Assembly: GCF_019458805.1 (NCBI RefSeq)
Contig: NZ_JAIBOA010000015.1
Location: forward strand, 62,001 to 126,000
DNA from: Actinomadura parmotrematis
GTDB lineage: Bacteria > Actinomycetota > Actinomycetes > Streptosporangiales > Streptosporangiaceae
Reading direction: 5' to 3'
Length of the DNA: 64,000 bases
Made by a program: the position numbers and the translations under genes. Under the pieces are notes generated by a model that searched no databases, was not told the DNA's origin, and saw only the letters and a list, made by a program, of their open reading frames with translations. This document shows, piece after piece, positions 1 to 8,992 of this stretch (the first letter of the stretch is position 1; each line of letters begins with the position of its first letter).

Positions 1-66
1 CGCCGCCGCGGCTGGCGGCCCGCCCGCGCCGCCGTCCCCGCCGGCGACGACCGCGCCGAGGACTGA
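1..66 (+). CDS. 3' end of an upstream gene (partial)
   Basis: This frame reads 21 codons and then TGA at 64-66. Every third codon position is G or C, which is the coding signature of the window. The stop is followed 12 bases later by a perfect hairpin, as expected at a gene end. The visible tail is Arg/Ala-rich and ends in GDDRAED. It is too short to assign any function. Confidence 0.5.
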   Translation, partial: RRRGWRPARAAVPAGDDRAED

Positions 67-78
67 GCCGCGCGGGAA

Positions 79-122
79 CGCCGGAGGGGGCGGGGGCCGG
101 CCGGCCCCCGCCCCCTCCGGCG
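79..122. terminator. Perfect 22-bp inverted repeat between convergent genes
   Basis: The two 22-base arms (79-100 and 101-122) are exact reverse complements with no spacer and are entirely G/C apart from two A/T pairs. The repeat lies between the stop of the upstream plus-strand gene (66) and the stop of eccC on the minus strand (128), so it can end transcription from both sides. There is no T-run, which is common for actinomycete terminators. Confidence 0.8.
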
Positions 123-127
123 TCCGG

Positions 128-3100
128 TCAGCCCTGCCGCGGGTCGCCCACGAACGCGGTCTGGATGAGCCGCTTGCCCGCGCGCCGGTCGGCGTGCGTG
201 CCGCGGCCGACCGGCTGCGGCGAGGGCCGCACGTCGAACAGCGCGCCCTCGTCCTTGTTGCCCGACATGATCAGCGCGGGGCTGGCCATGTCCTTCAGCC
301 GCTGCATGACCGGGTCGAACATGGCCCGGCCCGCGCCGCCCATGGTGCGGGCGAGGATCAGGTGCATGCCGATGTCGCGGGCCTGCGGCAGCAGCTCGGC
401 GAGCCCGGCGAGCGGGTTGCCCGACGGGGTGGCGACCAGGTCGTAGTCGTCCACGACGAGGAACAGCTCCGCGCCGCTCCACCACGACCGGTTGCGGAGC
501 TGCTCGGGCGTGAGGTCGGACGGGGGCAGCCGGTTCGCCAGCGCCCCGTGGGTGTCCTTCATCAGCGACTGCGCCGCCGTCGACGACGCCGCGTACCCGA
601 TGACGTGGTCGCTCTCGGCCGAGTCCAGCAGCGCCCGCCGGTAGTCCAGCATGATGATGCGGGCCTCGTCGGTGGTGTAGCGCGCCTGGACGGACTCCAC
701 GAGCAGCTTCAGCAGGTTCGACTTGCCGCACTCGTTGTCGCCGAGGACGACGAAGTGCGGGTCGGCGTCGAAGTCCAGCAGCACCGGGTCGAGGGTGTTC
801 TCGTCGATGCCGATCGGCACCCGCTTGCCGGTCTGGTTGAGCTGCGGCAGCGCCGACACCGGCAGCACGTCCGGCAGCATCCGCACCTGCGGCGCGCGCG
901 GCCGGTCGCCCCACGCCGCCCGCACGCTCTGCACCAGGTGCTTGACGCCGTCCATCAGCGTGGCCGGGTCGGCCTGGCCGTCGATGCGCGGCAGCGCGGA
1001 CAGGAAGTGCAGGCCCTCGCGGGTGATGCCGCGGCCGGGGCGCCCCTCGGGGACGTTCGCGGCGAGCTTGCGGTCCATCTCCGACTCGTAGGGGTCGCCG
1101 AGCTTCAGCTCCAGCCGGGTGGTGAACAGGTCGCGGATCGTGGTGCGGAACTCCGACCACTTGTTGGACGAGGCCACCACGTGGATGCCGTAGCCGAGGC
1201 CGCGCGCGGCGAGGTCGGTGACGGTCGACTCGACCTGCTCGAACTCCGACCGGACGGTCAGCCAGTTGTCCACGACGAGGAACACGTCGCCGAAGCCGTC
1301 GCCGGGGATCTGGCCCTCGGCGCGGAGCCGCCGGTAGGTGCCGATGGAGTCGATGCCGCGCTCGGTGAAGAACCGCTCGCGCGACTCCAGCAGGGCCGCG
1401 ACCTCGGCGACGGTGCGCCGCACCCGGTCGGGGTCGAGGCGGGAGGCGACGCCGCCGACGTGCGGCAGGTCCGCGAGGCTCGCCAGGGTGCCGCCGCCGA
1501 AGTCCAGGCAGTAGAACTGGATCTCCTGCGGGGTGTGCATGAGCGCCAGCGAGGTGATGAGCGTGCGCAGCACCGTCGACTTGCCGGCCTGCGGGTTGCC
1601 GGCGACGCCGACGTGGCCGGCGGCGCCCGACAGGTCCAGCCACATCGGGTCGCGGCGCTGGTCGAAGGGCTTGTCGACGATGCCGGCGAACGCGTGCAGC
1701 CGCCCCCGGCCGTCCCATCCGGCGGTGGTGAGGCCGAACTCGGGGGTGTTCTGCAGGTTCGGCAGCACCTGGTCGAGGGTGGAGGGGTCCTCCAGCGGCG
1801 GCAGCCAGATCGGGTGCGGCGGCGGGCCGTGCCCGGCGAGCTGCTTGACGACCAGGTCGAACATGGAGATCTGCGGTCCCTCGTCCTCGCGGCGCCGCTG
1901 CCGCCCCGGCTGCTCGGGCTGCTGCTGCGGCTGGATGTAGGACGGGGTGAACGGCACGATCTGGCCGGGCCGGCGCGGCGCGCTCGCCTGCTTCTGAGGG
2001 TCCTCCTCCGGCTTGTACGGCCCCGACACGTAGGCGGCCTTGAACCGCGTCATCGTCTCGGTGCCGATCTTCAGGTAGCCGTTGCCGGGGGCCTGGGGGA
2101 GTTCGTAGGCGTCGGGGACGCCGAGGACGACGCGGGACTCCATGGCGGAGAAGGTGCGCAGGCCGATGCGGTAGGACAGGTGGGTGTCCAGGCCGCGCAG
2201 CTTGCCCTCCTCCAGGCGCTGGGAGGCCAGCAGGAGGTGGACGCCCAGGGAGCGGCCGAGGCGTCCGATCATGACGAACAGCTCGGCGAAGTCGGGCTTG
2301 GCCGACAGCAGTTCGGAGAACTCGTCCAGGACGACGAACAGGGTCGGCATGGGTTTGAGGGCGGCGCCCTGCTCGCGGGCCTTCTCGTAGTCGCGCAGGG
2401 AGGCGTAGTTGCCGGCGGCGCGCAGCCATTCCTGGCGGCGGACCATCTCGCCGTGCAGGGCGTCGTACATGCGGTCGACCAGGGGGAGTTCGTCCTCGAG
2501 GTTGGTGATGATGGCCGAGACGTGCTGCAGGCCGTCCATGCCCAGGAACGTCGCGCCGCCCTTGAAGTCGACCAGGACGAAGTTCAGCACCTCCGACGAA
2601 TGCGTCATCGCCAGGCCGAGCACCAGCGTGCGCAGCAGCTCCGACTTGCCGGCGCCGGTCGCGCCGATGCAGAGGCCGTGCGGGCCGAAGCCGCCCTGCG
2701 CGGCCTCCTTGATGTCCAGCTCCACCGACCGGCCGTCGGTGTCCACGCCGATCGGGACGCGCAGCCGGTTGCGCGGCGCGCGCGGGCGCCAGGCGACGCG
2801 CGGGTCCAGCGACGCGGGGTCGCCGACGTTCAGCAGCGACGTCAGCGTGGTGCTCGCCGACAGCGCGTCCATCTCCGGGCCGGCGGCGGCGCTCGCGCGC
2901 AGCGGCGCGAGCTGGCGGGCCAGGCCGTCGGCCTGCACGTAGCTGAAGTCGTCGGGGCGGCCGAGCGACGTCGGCACGTCCTTGCCGGTCCGGTCGCGGC
3001 GCAGCATCGCCATCCGGTCGGCCGCCACGCGCAGCCGCAGCATGGTGTTGTCGCTGGTCGGCGCGGTGTGGCCGGACAGGTCGATGACGCAGACGCCCTC

Positions 3101-4108
3101 GATGCCGTCCGCGCCGATCTGCGAGTCGGCGCCGACCGCGCCGCCGTCCACGATCACCACGTGGTAGGGCAGGTCGGCCTGCGACATGCCGGGCGTGAAC
3201 CGCGCCCGGTCCTTCACCTCCTGGCCGAACATGGCCTCCAGCTCGGCGAGCGAGTGCGCCATGAGCCGGACCGGGCCGGCGGCGTCGTGCACGGTCGGGT
3301 GCATGGCGTGCGGCAGCCACTTCACCCAGTCCCAGTGCGGCATGTTCTCCGCCGACGCGCACACCCCGACGCGCATGTCGTCGGGGGAGTGGAACGCGGT
3401 GATCTGCGCGATCATCGAGCGGACCATGGCGCGGATCGCGTCCGGGTCGCCGGCCGGCAGGATCCGCGCGAACGAGGGCAGCGACACCGACACCGGCAGG
3501 TTCGGGACGGTGGAGTGCGCCCGCACGAAGCGGCGGAGCGCGCCCGCCGTCATCGGCTCCAGGTCCTCGATCGGCTTGGTCTCCGGCGGGATCAGCTGCA
3601 CGGCGAGCTTCTGCGGGCCGGCGCCGATCCGCACGTTGCCGAAGTCGGGGTCGGTGGGGCGGCGCTCCCAGATGCGGGCGCTCATCACCAGCGACCAGAG
3701 CGAGCCCGGCTCGGGGGAGTTCCACTCCAGCGACTCGCGCTGCTGGTCGGCGGCGCGCCGCACCTTGCGGCGGGCCTGCGACAGGTAGCGGAAGTAGTCC
3801 CGGCGGGCCCCGTTCAGCTTGAACTTGCGCTCGCCCGACCCGCGGCCGAGCTGGCCCACCATCATGCCGCCCATGGCGAGCGCCATCCCGCCGCTGCTCA
3901 CCATCATGAGCGGGCTGCGCGTCCCGCCGCCGAGGAACATCAGCCCCATCATCAGCGGCATGACGGCCATCGGCAGGTAGGTCAGCACGTTCTGCATGCC
4001 GCCGCTCTGCATCTCCGGGATCTCCGGAGGCGATTCCAGGAGCAATTCCCCCTTGGGAGCCGGCGGGGGCTTCCTGCGCTCCTTGCGTTTGACGAGGACA
4101 GTGCTCAC
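128..4108 (-). CDS. eccC: ESX/type VII secretion FtsK/SpoIIIE-type ATPase EccC
   Basis: This is the motor ATPase of the type VII secretion system; in known systems EccC binds the C-terminal signal of Esx substrates and drives export. The 1,326-residue protein starts with two hydrophobic helices (about 41-60 and 66-87) and carries three ATPase domains. Their Walker A loops are GATGAGKS (Lys488), GNPQAGKS (Lys843) and GDNECGKS (Lys1129). Walker B-like strands read VVLDEF in domain 1, VVDNW in domain 2 and VVDDY in domain 3, so only the first keeps the Asp-Glu pair. The length fits fused EccCa/EccCb proteins. I chose the GTG at 4108 because GGAGGG lies 9 bases upstream and the protein then begins just before the helices; the open frame extends further upstream without coding character. 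The gene diverges from eccD. Confidence 0.97.
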   Translation of the reverse strand: MSTVLVKRKERRKPPPAPKGELLLESPPEIPEMQSGGMQNVLTYLPMAVMPLMMGLMFLGGGTRSPLMMVSSGGMALAMGGMMVGQLGRGSGERKFKLNGARRDYFRYLSQARRKVRRAADQQRESLEWNSPEPGSLWSLVMSARIWERRPTDPDFGNVRIGAGPQKLAVQLIPPETKPIEDLEPMTAGALRRFVRAHSTVPNLPVSVSLPSFARILPAGDPDAIRAMVRSMIAQITAFHSPDDMRVGVCASAENMPHWDWVKWLPHAMHPTVHDAAGPVRLMAHSLAELEAMFGQEVKDRARFTPGMSQADLPYHVVIVDGGAVGADSQIGADGIEGVCVIDLSGHTAPTSDNTMLRLRVAADRMAMLRRDRTGKDVPTSLGRPDDFSYVQADGLARQLAPLRASAAAGPEMDALSASTTLTSLLNVGDPASLDPRVAWRPRAPRNRLRVPIGVDTDGRSVELDIKEAAQGGFGPHGLCIGATGAGKSELLRTLVLGLAMTHSSEVLNFVLVDFKGGATFLGMDGLQHVSAIITNLEDELPLVDRMYDALHGEMVRRQEWLRAAGNYASLRDYEKAREQGAALKPMPTLFVVLDEFSELLSAKPDFAELFVMIGRLGRSLGVHLLLASQRLEEGKLRGLDTHLSYRIGLRTFSAMESRVVLGVPDAYELPQAPGNGYLKIGTETMTRFKAAYVSGPYKPEEDPQKQASAPRRPGQIVPFTPSYIQPQQQPEQPGRQRRREDEGPQISMFDLVVKQLAGHGPPPHPIWLPPLEDPSTLDQVLPNLQNTPEFGLTTAGWDGRGRLHAFAGIVDKPFDQRRDPMWLDLSGAAGHVGVAGNPQAGKSTVLRTLITSLALMHTPQEIQFYCLDFGGGTLASLADLPHVGGVASRLDPDRVRRTVAEVAALLESRERFFTERGIDSIGTYRRLRAEGQIPGDGFGDVFLVVDNWLTVRSEFEQVESTVTDLAARGLGYGIHVVASSNKWSEFRTTIRDLFTTRLELKLGDPYESEMDRKLAANVPEGRPGRGITREGLHFLSALPRIDGQADPATLMDGVKHLVQSVRAAWGDRPRAPQVRMLPDVLPVSALPQLNQTGKRVPIGIDENTLDPVLLDFDADPHFVVLGDNECGKSNLLKLLVESVQARYTTDEARIIMLDYRRALLDSAESDHVIGYAASSTAAQSLMKDTHGALANRLPPSDLTPEQLRNRSWWSGAELFLVVDDYDLVATPSGNPLAGLAELLPQARDIGMHLILARTMGGAGRAMFDPVMQRLKDMASPALIMSGNKDEGALFDVRPSPQPVGRGTHADRRAGKRLIQTAFVGDPRQG

Positions 4109-4279
4109 CAGGGAGTTCCCTCCACGGGACGCTGACTCCGCTGCGTGAGGCCGGTGGAACGCCTGGTCAGCAGAGATACATCGGTTTTTGTGGTGGTTTA
4201 GCGTAGCGGGCCGGTGCATTCTAAGCTGCCCCCGATCAGGGCCGTCCGCTGATCTCTGAGCCGGAGAACGGGAGACTCG
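4109..4279. promoter_or_regulatory. Divergent promoter region between eccC and eccD
   Basis: This 171-base gap separates the divergent starts of eccC and eccD and must hold both promoters. The stretch 4170-4230 is the least GC-rich part (a T-run at 4184-4189, then TGGTGGTTTAG). A TAAGCT hexamer at 4222-4227 could serve as a -10 for eccD, but I see no convincing -35 at normal spacing. The assignment of individual promoter elements is therefore tentative. Confidence 0.45.
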
Positions 4280-5680
4280 GTGAATCCCCCCGCCATGACA
4301 GAACTGAGCAGGGTCACGATCGTGGCGCCGCGGCGCCGCATCGACGTCTCCCTGCCGTCCGACGTGCCGCTCGCCCACATGCTCCCCACGCTGCTCCGCG
4401 CGGCGGGGGAGCAGATGGCCGACGCCGGGCTCGCCCACTCGGGCTGGGTGCTGCAGCGCCTCGACGAGGGAGGCTTCGACCCGTCCCAGACGCTCTCGGC
4501 CCTCGGCGTCCGCGACGGCGAGATCCTCTACTTCCGGCCGCGGATGGCGCAGCTCCCGGAGATGTCGTTCGACGACGTCGCCGACGTCATCGCGACCGGC
4601 ATCAAGGACCGCTCCGACCGGTGGCGGCCCACCACCACCCGCGCCTACGGGCTCGGCGCCGCCGCCGCCGCGCTCACCGTCGGCGCGGCCGTGATCGCCC
4701 TGTCGGGGCCGCCGTGGCTCGCGCCCGCCGGCGCCGCCGGGCTGATCGCGCTGATCGGCGTGATCGTCGCGGCGATGCTGTCGCGCGCCTACGGCGACTC
4801 GGGCGCGGGCGCCGTCCTCGGCTACGCGATCCTGCCGCACGCCTTCCTCGCCGGGCTCCTCGCGCCCGCCCGCGACCGGACGGCGCTGCTCGACCTCGGC
4901 GCCCCGCACCTGCTCGCCGGGTTCGGGGTGCTGACGCTGTTCGCCGTCATCGCGATGTTCGCCGTCGCCGACGGGCTGCCGGTGTTCCTCGGCGCCGCCA
5001 TCGCGGGCGTCGTCGGCGCGGCCGGCGCCGCCGTCGGGTTCGTCACCTCCGGGCTGCCGGCCGCCGGGATCGCGGCGGTCTGCGCCGTCGTGGTGATGAT
5101 GTTCATCGGCGCGATCCCCGGCCTCGCGTTCAAGCTGGCCCGGATGCCGCTGCCGCCCGTCCCCGGCAGCGCCGAGGAGCTGCGCCGCGACACCGAGAAC
5201 GTCGACGGCCGCGCGGTGCTCGCCCGCACCGCCGCCGCCGACCGGTTCGCGACCGGCCTCATCGCCGCGATCGCGCTCGTGTCGGCCGGCGCGATGCTCG
5301 CGCTCGCCGCCGCCGGCGGCTGGGCGGCGCGCGCCACGATCGCCGCGATGGCGCTGTCGCTGCTGCTCCGCGCCCGCGTCTTCCGCGGCCTCGCCCAGCG
5401 CGCCTGGATGCTCGTCGCCGGCCTCACCGGCCTCGGCCTGCTCGCGCTCAGCGCCGCCGGCACCGGCGACCAGTACGTCGTCCTCGCCGCGACGCTGGTG
5501 CCGCTGCTCGCCGTCACCGGCATCGTCATCGGCGTCACGATGTGGCTGCCCGCCCACAAGCCCACCCCGTTCTGGGGCCGCGCCGGCGACATCCTCGACA
5601 TCCTCGTGATGATCGCGCTCATCCCGCTGGCGCTCGCCGTCCTGGACGTGTTCTCCCGCGTCCGCGGCCTGGCCGGGTGA
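4280..5680 (+). CDS. eccD: ESX/type VII secretion membrane channel protein EccD
   Basis: EccD is the multi-spanning inner-membrane subunit that forms the bulk of the ESX pore complex. The 466-residue protein has an N-terminal ubiquitin-like YukD domain (about residues 8-95) followed by about eleven hydrophobic segments rich in Ala, Gly, Ile and Val, ending with a short tail at VLDVFSRVRG. Domain order and length match the family. The GTG at 4280 is preferred because GGAG lies five bases before it; an ATG five codons later has no ribosome site. The gene is followed 7 bases later by eccB, so the two are almost certainly co-transcribed. No frameshift or unusual feature is visible. Confidence 0.95.
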   Translation: MNPPAMTELSRVTIVAPRRRIDVSLPSDVPLAHMLPTLLRAAGEQMADAGLAHSGWVLQRLDEGGFDPSQTLSALGVRDGEILYFRPRMAQLPEMSFDDVADVIATGIKDRSDRWRPTTTRAYGLGAAAAALTVGAAVIALSGPPWLAPAGAAGLIALIGVIVAAMLSRAYGDSGAGAVLGYAILPHAFLAGLLAPARDRTALLDLGAPHLLAGFGVLTLFAVIAMFAVADGLPVFLGAAIAGVVGAAGAAVGFVTSGLPAAGIAAVCAVVVMMFIGAIPGLAFKLARMPLPPVPGSAEELRRDTENVDGRAVLARTAAADRFATGLIAAIALVSAGAMLALAAAGGWAARATIAAMALSLLLRARVFRGLAQRAWMLVAGLTGLGLLALSAAGTGDQYVVLAATLVPLLAVTGIVIGVTMWLPAHKPTPFWGRAGDILDILVMIALIPLALAVLDVFSRVRGLAG

Positions 5681-5687
5681 CGCGCGG

Positions 5688-7121
5688 ATGCAGAGCAGAC
5701 GCGACCTCTACCAGGCGCACCGGCTGATGCAGCAGCGCGTCGGCCTCGCCCTCCTCCAGGGCGAGCCCGACATCGCCGAGTCCCCCATGAAGCGGCTCTC
5801 GGTCGGCGCCTTCTCCGGCGTCATGGTCGCCCTGGTCGTGGTGGCCGTCTTCGGCATCTGGGGCCTGCTGTCGCCCGGCGGCGCCAGGGGCCTCGACCAG
5901 CCCGGCAAGCTCATCATCGAGAAGGAGACCGGCACCAAGTACGTCTACGACGCCACGACGAAGAAGATGTTCCCGGTCGCCAACTACGCCTCGGCGATGC
6001 TGGCGCTGAACTCCGACAAGGTCGAGACCCGCTCGGTGTCGCGCAAGTCCCTCGCCAGGTTCGCCCGCGGCCCGATGATCGGCATCGTCGGCGCGCCCGA
6101 CTCGCTGCCCGACACCAAGAGCCTCGTCCGCGGCCCCTGGTCGGTGTGCGTGCGCGAGGCGCCCGCCGCCAACGGCGTCAAGCGGAACTTCACCGCCCTC
6201 GCCGCCGGCACCAAGGTCGGCGGCCGCCCCCTCGGCGACGACGAGGCCGCCGTCGTCCAGACCGCCGGCATCCCCTGGGTCATCTGGAAGGACCACCGGA
6301 TGCAGATGGGCATCGGCGCCGCCCAGGTCACCGCCGTGACCGGCGGCCCGACGGCGGCGGAGGTCCCGGCGTCCTGGCTCAACGCCATCCCGGCGGCCGG
6401 CGCGTTCAAGGCCCCCGACGTCCCCGGCCGCGGCACCCCCCGCTCCGGCCCCGGCGGCCGCCCGGCCCGCGTCGGCCAGGTCTTCAAGGCCGACACCGGC
6501 GACGGCCGCCCGCTCTGGTACGTCATGCTCCGCGACGGCCTCGCCCAGATCAGCCAGACGCAGGCGCAGCTGCTGCTCCGCGACCCCGTCACCACCCAGG
6601 CGTACGGCGGGCAGACCGTGCAGGCGCTCCCGGTGGACGTGGCGTCCGCGCAGCAGGCCGCGTCCGCGACCAGGCTGCTCGACGACAAGCTCCCCCCGAA
6701 CCTGCCGAAGTTCCTCGCCTGGGATCCCGCGACGCCGCTCTGCACGGTGTTCCCCGTCGGCTCCTCCACCGGCCGCCTCACCGTCGGCGGCAGCCTCCCG
6801 GCCCCGTCCACCGGCACCCTCGGCGCGGGCTCGGCCGGCTCGGCGACCTCGGTCGACCAGATGGTGCTGCCCCCCGGCGGCGCCTCGCTGATCAGCCTCG
6901 TGCCGACCGGCTCCACCACCGGCACCGGCTCGGGCTCGCTGTCGCTGGTCAACGACCAGGGCGTCCGGTACGCGCTGCCGTCGGCGGACGTGGCGAAGAA
7001 GCTCGGCTACGACGCGGGCAAGGCCGCGCCCGTCCCGGCGTCGGTGATCCAGCTCATCCCCTCCGGCCCGGCGCTCGACCCGGCGCTCGCCCGCCAGCCG
7101 GTGTCGTCCGCGCACGGCTAG
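5688..7121 (+). CDS. eccB: ESX/type VII secretion protein EccB
   Basis: EccB is a single-pass ESX membrane-complex subunit whose large domain faces the outside of the membrane. The 477-residue protein opens with the family's typical start (MQSRRDLYQAHRLMQQRV), a conserved GEPD motif at about residue 25, and one transmembrane helix at about 40-62. The rest is an extracytoplasmic domain made of repeated beta-rich units with Cys residues near 155 and 347. The tail is Ser/Thr/Gly-rich. It begins 7 bases after eccD and ends 5 bases before a strong intrinsic terminator, which closes the eccD-eccB transcript. Confidence 0.95.
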   Translation: MQSRRDLYQAHRLMQQRVGLALLQGEPDIAESPMKRLSVGAFSGVMVALVVVAVFGIWGLLSPGGARGLDQPGKLIIEKETGTKYVYDATTKKMFPVANYASAMLALNSDKVETRSVSRKSLARFARGPMIGIVGAPDSLPDTKSLVRGPWSVCVREAPAANGVKRNFTALAAGTKVGGRPLGDDEAAVVQTAGIPWVIWKDHRMQMGIGAAQVTAVTGGPTAAEVPASWLNAIPAAGAFKAPDVPGRGTPRSGPGGRPARVGQVFKADTGDGRPLWYVMLRDGLAQISQTQAQLLLRDPVTTQAYGGQTVQALPVDVASAQQAASATRLLDDKLPPNLPKFLAWDPATPLCTVFPVGSSTGRLTVGGSLPAPSTGTLGAGSAGSATSVDQMVLPPGGASLISLVPTGSTTGTGSGSLSLVNDQGVRYALPSADVAKKLGYDAGKAAPVPASVIQLIPSGPALDPALARQPVSSAHG

Positions 7122-7126
7122 CCCGG

Positions 7127-7165
7127 CACGGTAAGGGCCGCCCCGGCGGCCCTTACCGTGTTTTC
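7127..7165 (+). terminator. Intrinsic terminator after eccB
   Basis: Two perfect 16-base arms (7127-7142 and 7145-7160) are separated by only CC and followed by TTTT. This is a textbook rho-independent terminator and separates eccD-eccB from the esx operon. Confidence 0.92.
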
Positions 7166-7530
7166 CGTAAAGGCCCCTCGACTGGCGCCGACCGGCATTG
7201 TCGAAATGCCATCCGACCTGCACCGGACGCTTCCCGGCCACCCGCCCGGACCTGCGAACGCACCGGTCCGGGCACCGTCCGTAGTGATCCGCGGGCTGAC
7301 CAGCGGGAATGATCGGCAGGGTGACAAAGCGTCCGGTGTCGCTCAAAATAACTAGCGATAGTGCGGAACCCCCGGCTCCCCTATTACGTCGACATAGCTG
7401 GCGAAGAACCCATATGATCGTTGGCATTTCGCGTGACAGGTGCTCCCCCTGGGCCACGCCCGGCCTCCGGAGTGCCGCCTCACCGTCGTGTGACGCGAAG
7501 TGATCCAGCACTCGTGATGGAGGTGACACT
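7166..7530 (+). promoter_or_regulatory. Promoter and leader of the esx substrate operon
   Basis: The 365 bases between the eccB terminator and the first WXG100 gene have no credible gene. A sigma-70-like promoter is visible, with TCGACA at 7389-7394, an 18-base spacer, and TATGAT at 7413-7418. Each hexamer differs from consensus at one position. Transcription would start near 7425 and give a leader of about 105 bases ending in GGAGGTG before the GTG at 7531. This places the abundant secreted substrates under their own strong promoter, separate from the machine genes. Confidence 0.65.
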
Positions 7531-7851
7531 GTGGCCGGACAGTCCGCAGTAGACAGAGCAGCAATGGCGCAGGCGGCCACGCGGATCCAGGACTCCGCAG
7601 GCATCGTCAAGGGCCTGCAGAGCAACCTGGAGGGCCACAAGTCCTCGCTGATGTCGGGTTGGGCGGGCAACGCCTCGGTCTCCTTCGACCGGGTCTTCAA
7701 CGAGTTCCAGCAGGACATGAACAAGGTCCGCACGGCGCTGGAGGGCATGCACGAGAAGCTCGTGCACACCAAGGTGCAGTACGAGAGCACCGAAGAGGAG
7801 CAGACCGAAGCGGTCAACAAGATCAACTCGCTGCTCAACGGCGGCACCTGA
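7531..7851 (+). CDS. WXG100-family type VII secretion substrate (EsxA/EsxB-like)
   Basis: WXG100 proteins are about 100-residue helical hairpins that dimerise and are exported by ESX systems. This 106-residue protein has the central W-x-G turn (WAG, about residue 48) between two long amphipathic helices. It ends with a YESTE match to the YxxxD/E secretion signal. The GTG start has GGAGGTG six bases upstream. It is the first gene after the operon promoter and is followed 46 bases later by a second WXG100 gene, the usual arrangement for a heterodimer pair. Which of the pair corresponds to EsxA or EsxB cannot be told. Confidence 0.93.
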   Translation: MAGQSAVDRAAMAQAATRIQDSAGIVKGLQSNLEGHKSSLMSGWAGNASVSFDRVFNEFQQDMNKVRTALEGMHEKLVHTKVQYESTEEEQTEAVNKINSLLNGGT

Positions 7852-7897
7852 TCCCCCTCGTCTCCCCGCCCCCATCCCCACCTCCGGAGGACCCCCC

Positions 7898-8194
7898 GTG
7901 AGCGACAGCTACACCAAGGCGAATTTCGGCACGATGCAGCAGGCCCAGGCGGACTTCAGCCTGGCCTACCGCGCCCTGGTCGACGAGCTCGACGACCTGG
8001 AGAAGACCCTCGAGAAGCACCTCAACCAGTGGGAGGGCGACGCCGTCACCGCCTACTGGGAGGCCAAGCGCCAGTGGGACGCCGCCGCGGCCCACATCGG
8101 CCAGGTCCTCAACCAGCTCGGCGTCGTCATCGGCGAGGCGCACAGCAACTACAGCAGCGCCGAGCGCCGCAACCAGGGCATCTGGGCCGGCTGA
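7898..8194 (+). CDS. Second WXG100-family substrate, partner of the upstream gene
   Basis: This 98-residue protein is predicted to form the second half of an Esx heterodimer. Its central turn reads WEG (about residue 46) and is flanked by helices. The C-terminal part contains YSSAE, again matching the YxxxD/E export signal, and ends in GIWAG. The GTG start has GGAGG seven bases upstream. It differs clearly in sequence from the first gene, so the two are not a recent duplication. A stable hairpin follows the stop. Confidence 0.92.
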   Translation: MSDSYTKANFGTMQQAQADFSLAYRALVDELDDLEKTLEKHLNQWEGDAVTAYWEAKRQWDAAAAHIGQVLNQLGVVIGEAHSNYSSAERRNQGIWAG

Positions 8195-8223
8195 CGCCAG
8201 CGCCCCCGCCCGCGTCCGCTCCG

Positions 8224-8269
8224 CGACGCCGTGCAGCTCCGCCCGCCACCGCGGGGCTGCACGGCGTCG
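8224..8269 (+). terminator. Intercistronic hairpin after the WXG100 pair
   Basis: Two perfect 14-base arms (8224-8237 and 8256-8269) enclose an 18-base loop. There is no T-run. Lying between the WXG100 pair and the next operon gene, it could partly terminate transcription or protect the 3' end of the esx message, keeping the Esx pair more abundant than downstream products. Confidence 0.65.
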
Positions 8270-8315
8270 GTGCTCAGGTCACGCAGCAGCGCATCCCAGC
8301 CAGGAGATCGAAGTA

Positions 8316-8960
8316 ATGGCCCCCAACGACCCGCCTCCCCTGTCGAACCAGTACAACCTGACGCCGGAAGAGCTCAAGAAGGTCGAGTACTACACGTACG
8401 GACCGAACGGGCCCGTCACGACGACCCCCGTCTACACCGGCAACGAGTACGGCGACACGTACAACCAGCAGCACACCGGCATGACGCAGGCCCAGTGGGA
8501 CGCCCTCTCCCCGGAGGACCAGAAGTCCCTCTACGTCCAGTACGCCGGGCAGGACATCAAAGACCCGAAGGACATGGACGTCCCGCGCAGCACGCCGCCG
8601 GACGGCAAGAACTTCGACCCCAAGGCGGAGAAGGGGTACGAGGTCGATCCGGGCGAGCTGCGGGCGCTGGCCAAGAAGATGGGCCAGGACCTGGACGGCT
8701 GGATGAAGCACTTCGGCGCGGTGAAGGGCACCTCGATCACCACGGCGGCCGTCACGAGCACGGACGCGGGCAGCTCCTTCGCGAAGGTCACCGAGGAGGT
8801 CAAGACCAACTTCGACCAGCAGATCGGGCTCATCAGCAAGGCGTTCAACGGCCTGATCACCAAGCTGAACAGCACCGCCGACGCCTACGAGGCCGCGCAC
8901 CACTCGACCAAGAAGGCCGTCGACACCGTGCCGACGTCCGGCGGCAACGTCGACGCCTGA
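8316..8960 (+). CDS. EspC-like ESX secretion-associated protein
   Basis: This 214-residue protein looks like a type VII substrate of the EspC/ESX-associated type. The first 100 residues are polar and Tyr/Pro-rich with no signal peptide. Residues about 108-205 form a helical region that starts with VDPGELRALAKKMGQDLDG, the form seen at the start of EspC-family domains, and continues with a second helix ending in ADAYEAAHHSTKKAV. The ATG has AGGAG upstream. It lies in line with the WXG100 genes and the long WXG gene. The EspC match is by pattern only; the N-terminal half is unfamiliar to me. Confidence 0.7.
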   Translation: MAPNDPPPLSNQYNLTPEELKKVEYYTYGPNGPVTTTPVYTGNEYGDTYNQQHTGMTQAQWDALSPEDQKSLYVQYAGQDIKDPKDMDVPRSTPPDGKNFDPKAEKGYEVDPGELRALAKKMGQDLDGWMKHFGAVKGTSITTAAVTSTDAGSSFAKVTEEVKTNFDQQIGLISKAFNGLITKLNSTADAYEAAHHSTKKAVDTVPTSGGNVDA

Positions 8961-8992
8961 GTCCGCCGTCCGGGAGAACGGGGAAGGAAGCC

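Noticed and set aside
194..4135. A 1,313-codon open frame on the plus strand opposite eccC
   Set aside because: It is the antisense shadow of eccC in GC-rich DNA: Arg/Gly/Val/Gln-rich composition, no ribosome site and no known domain, while the minus strand encodes a clear EccC.
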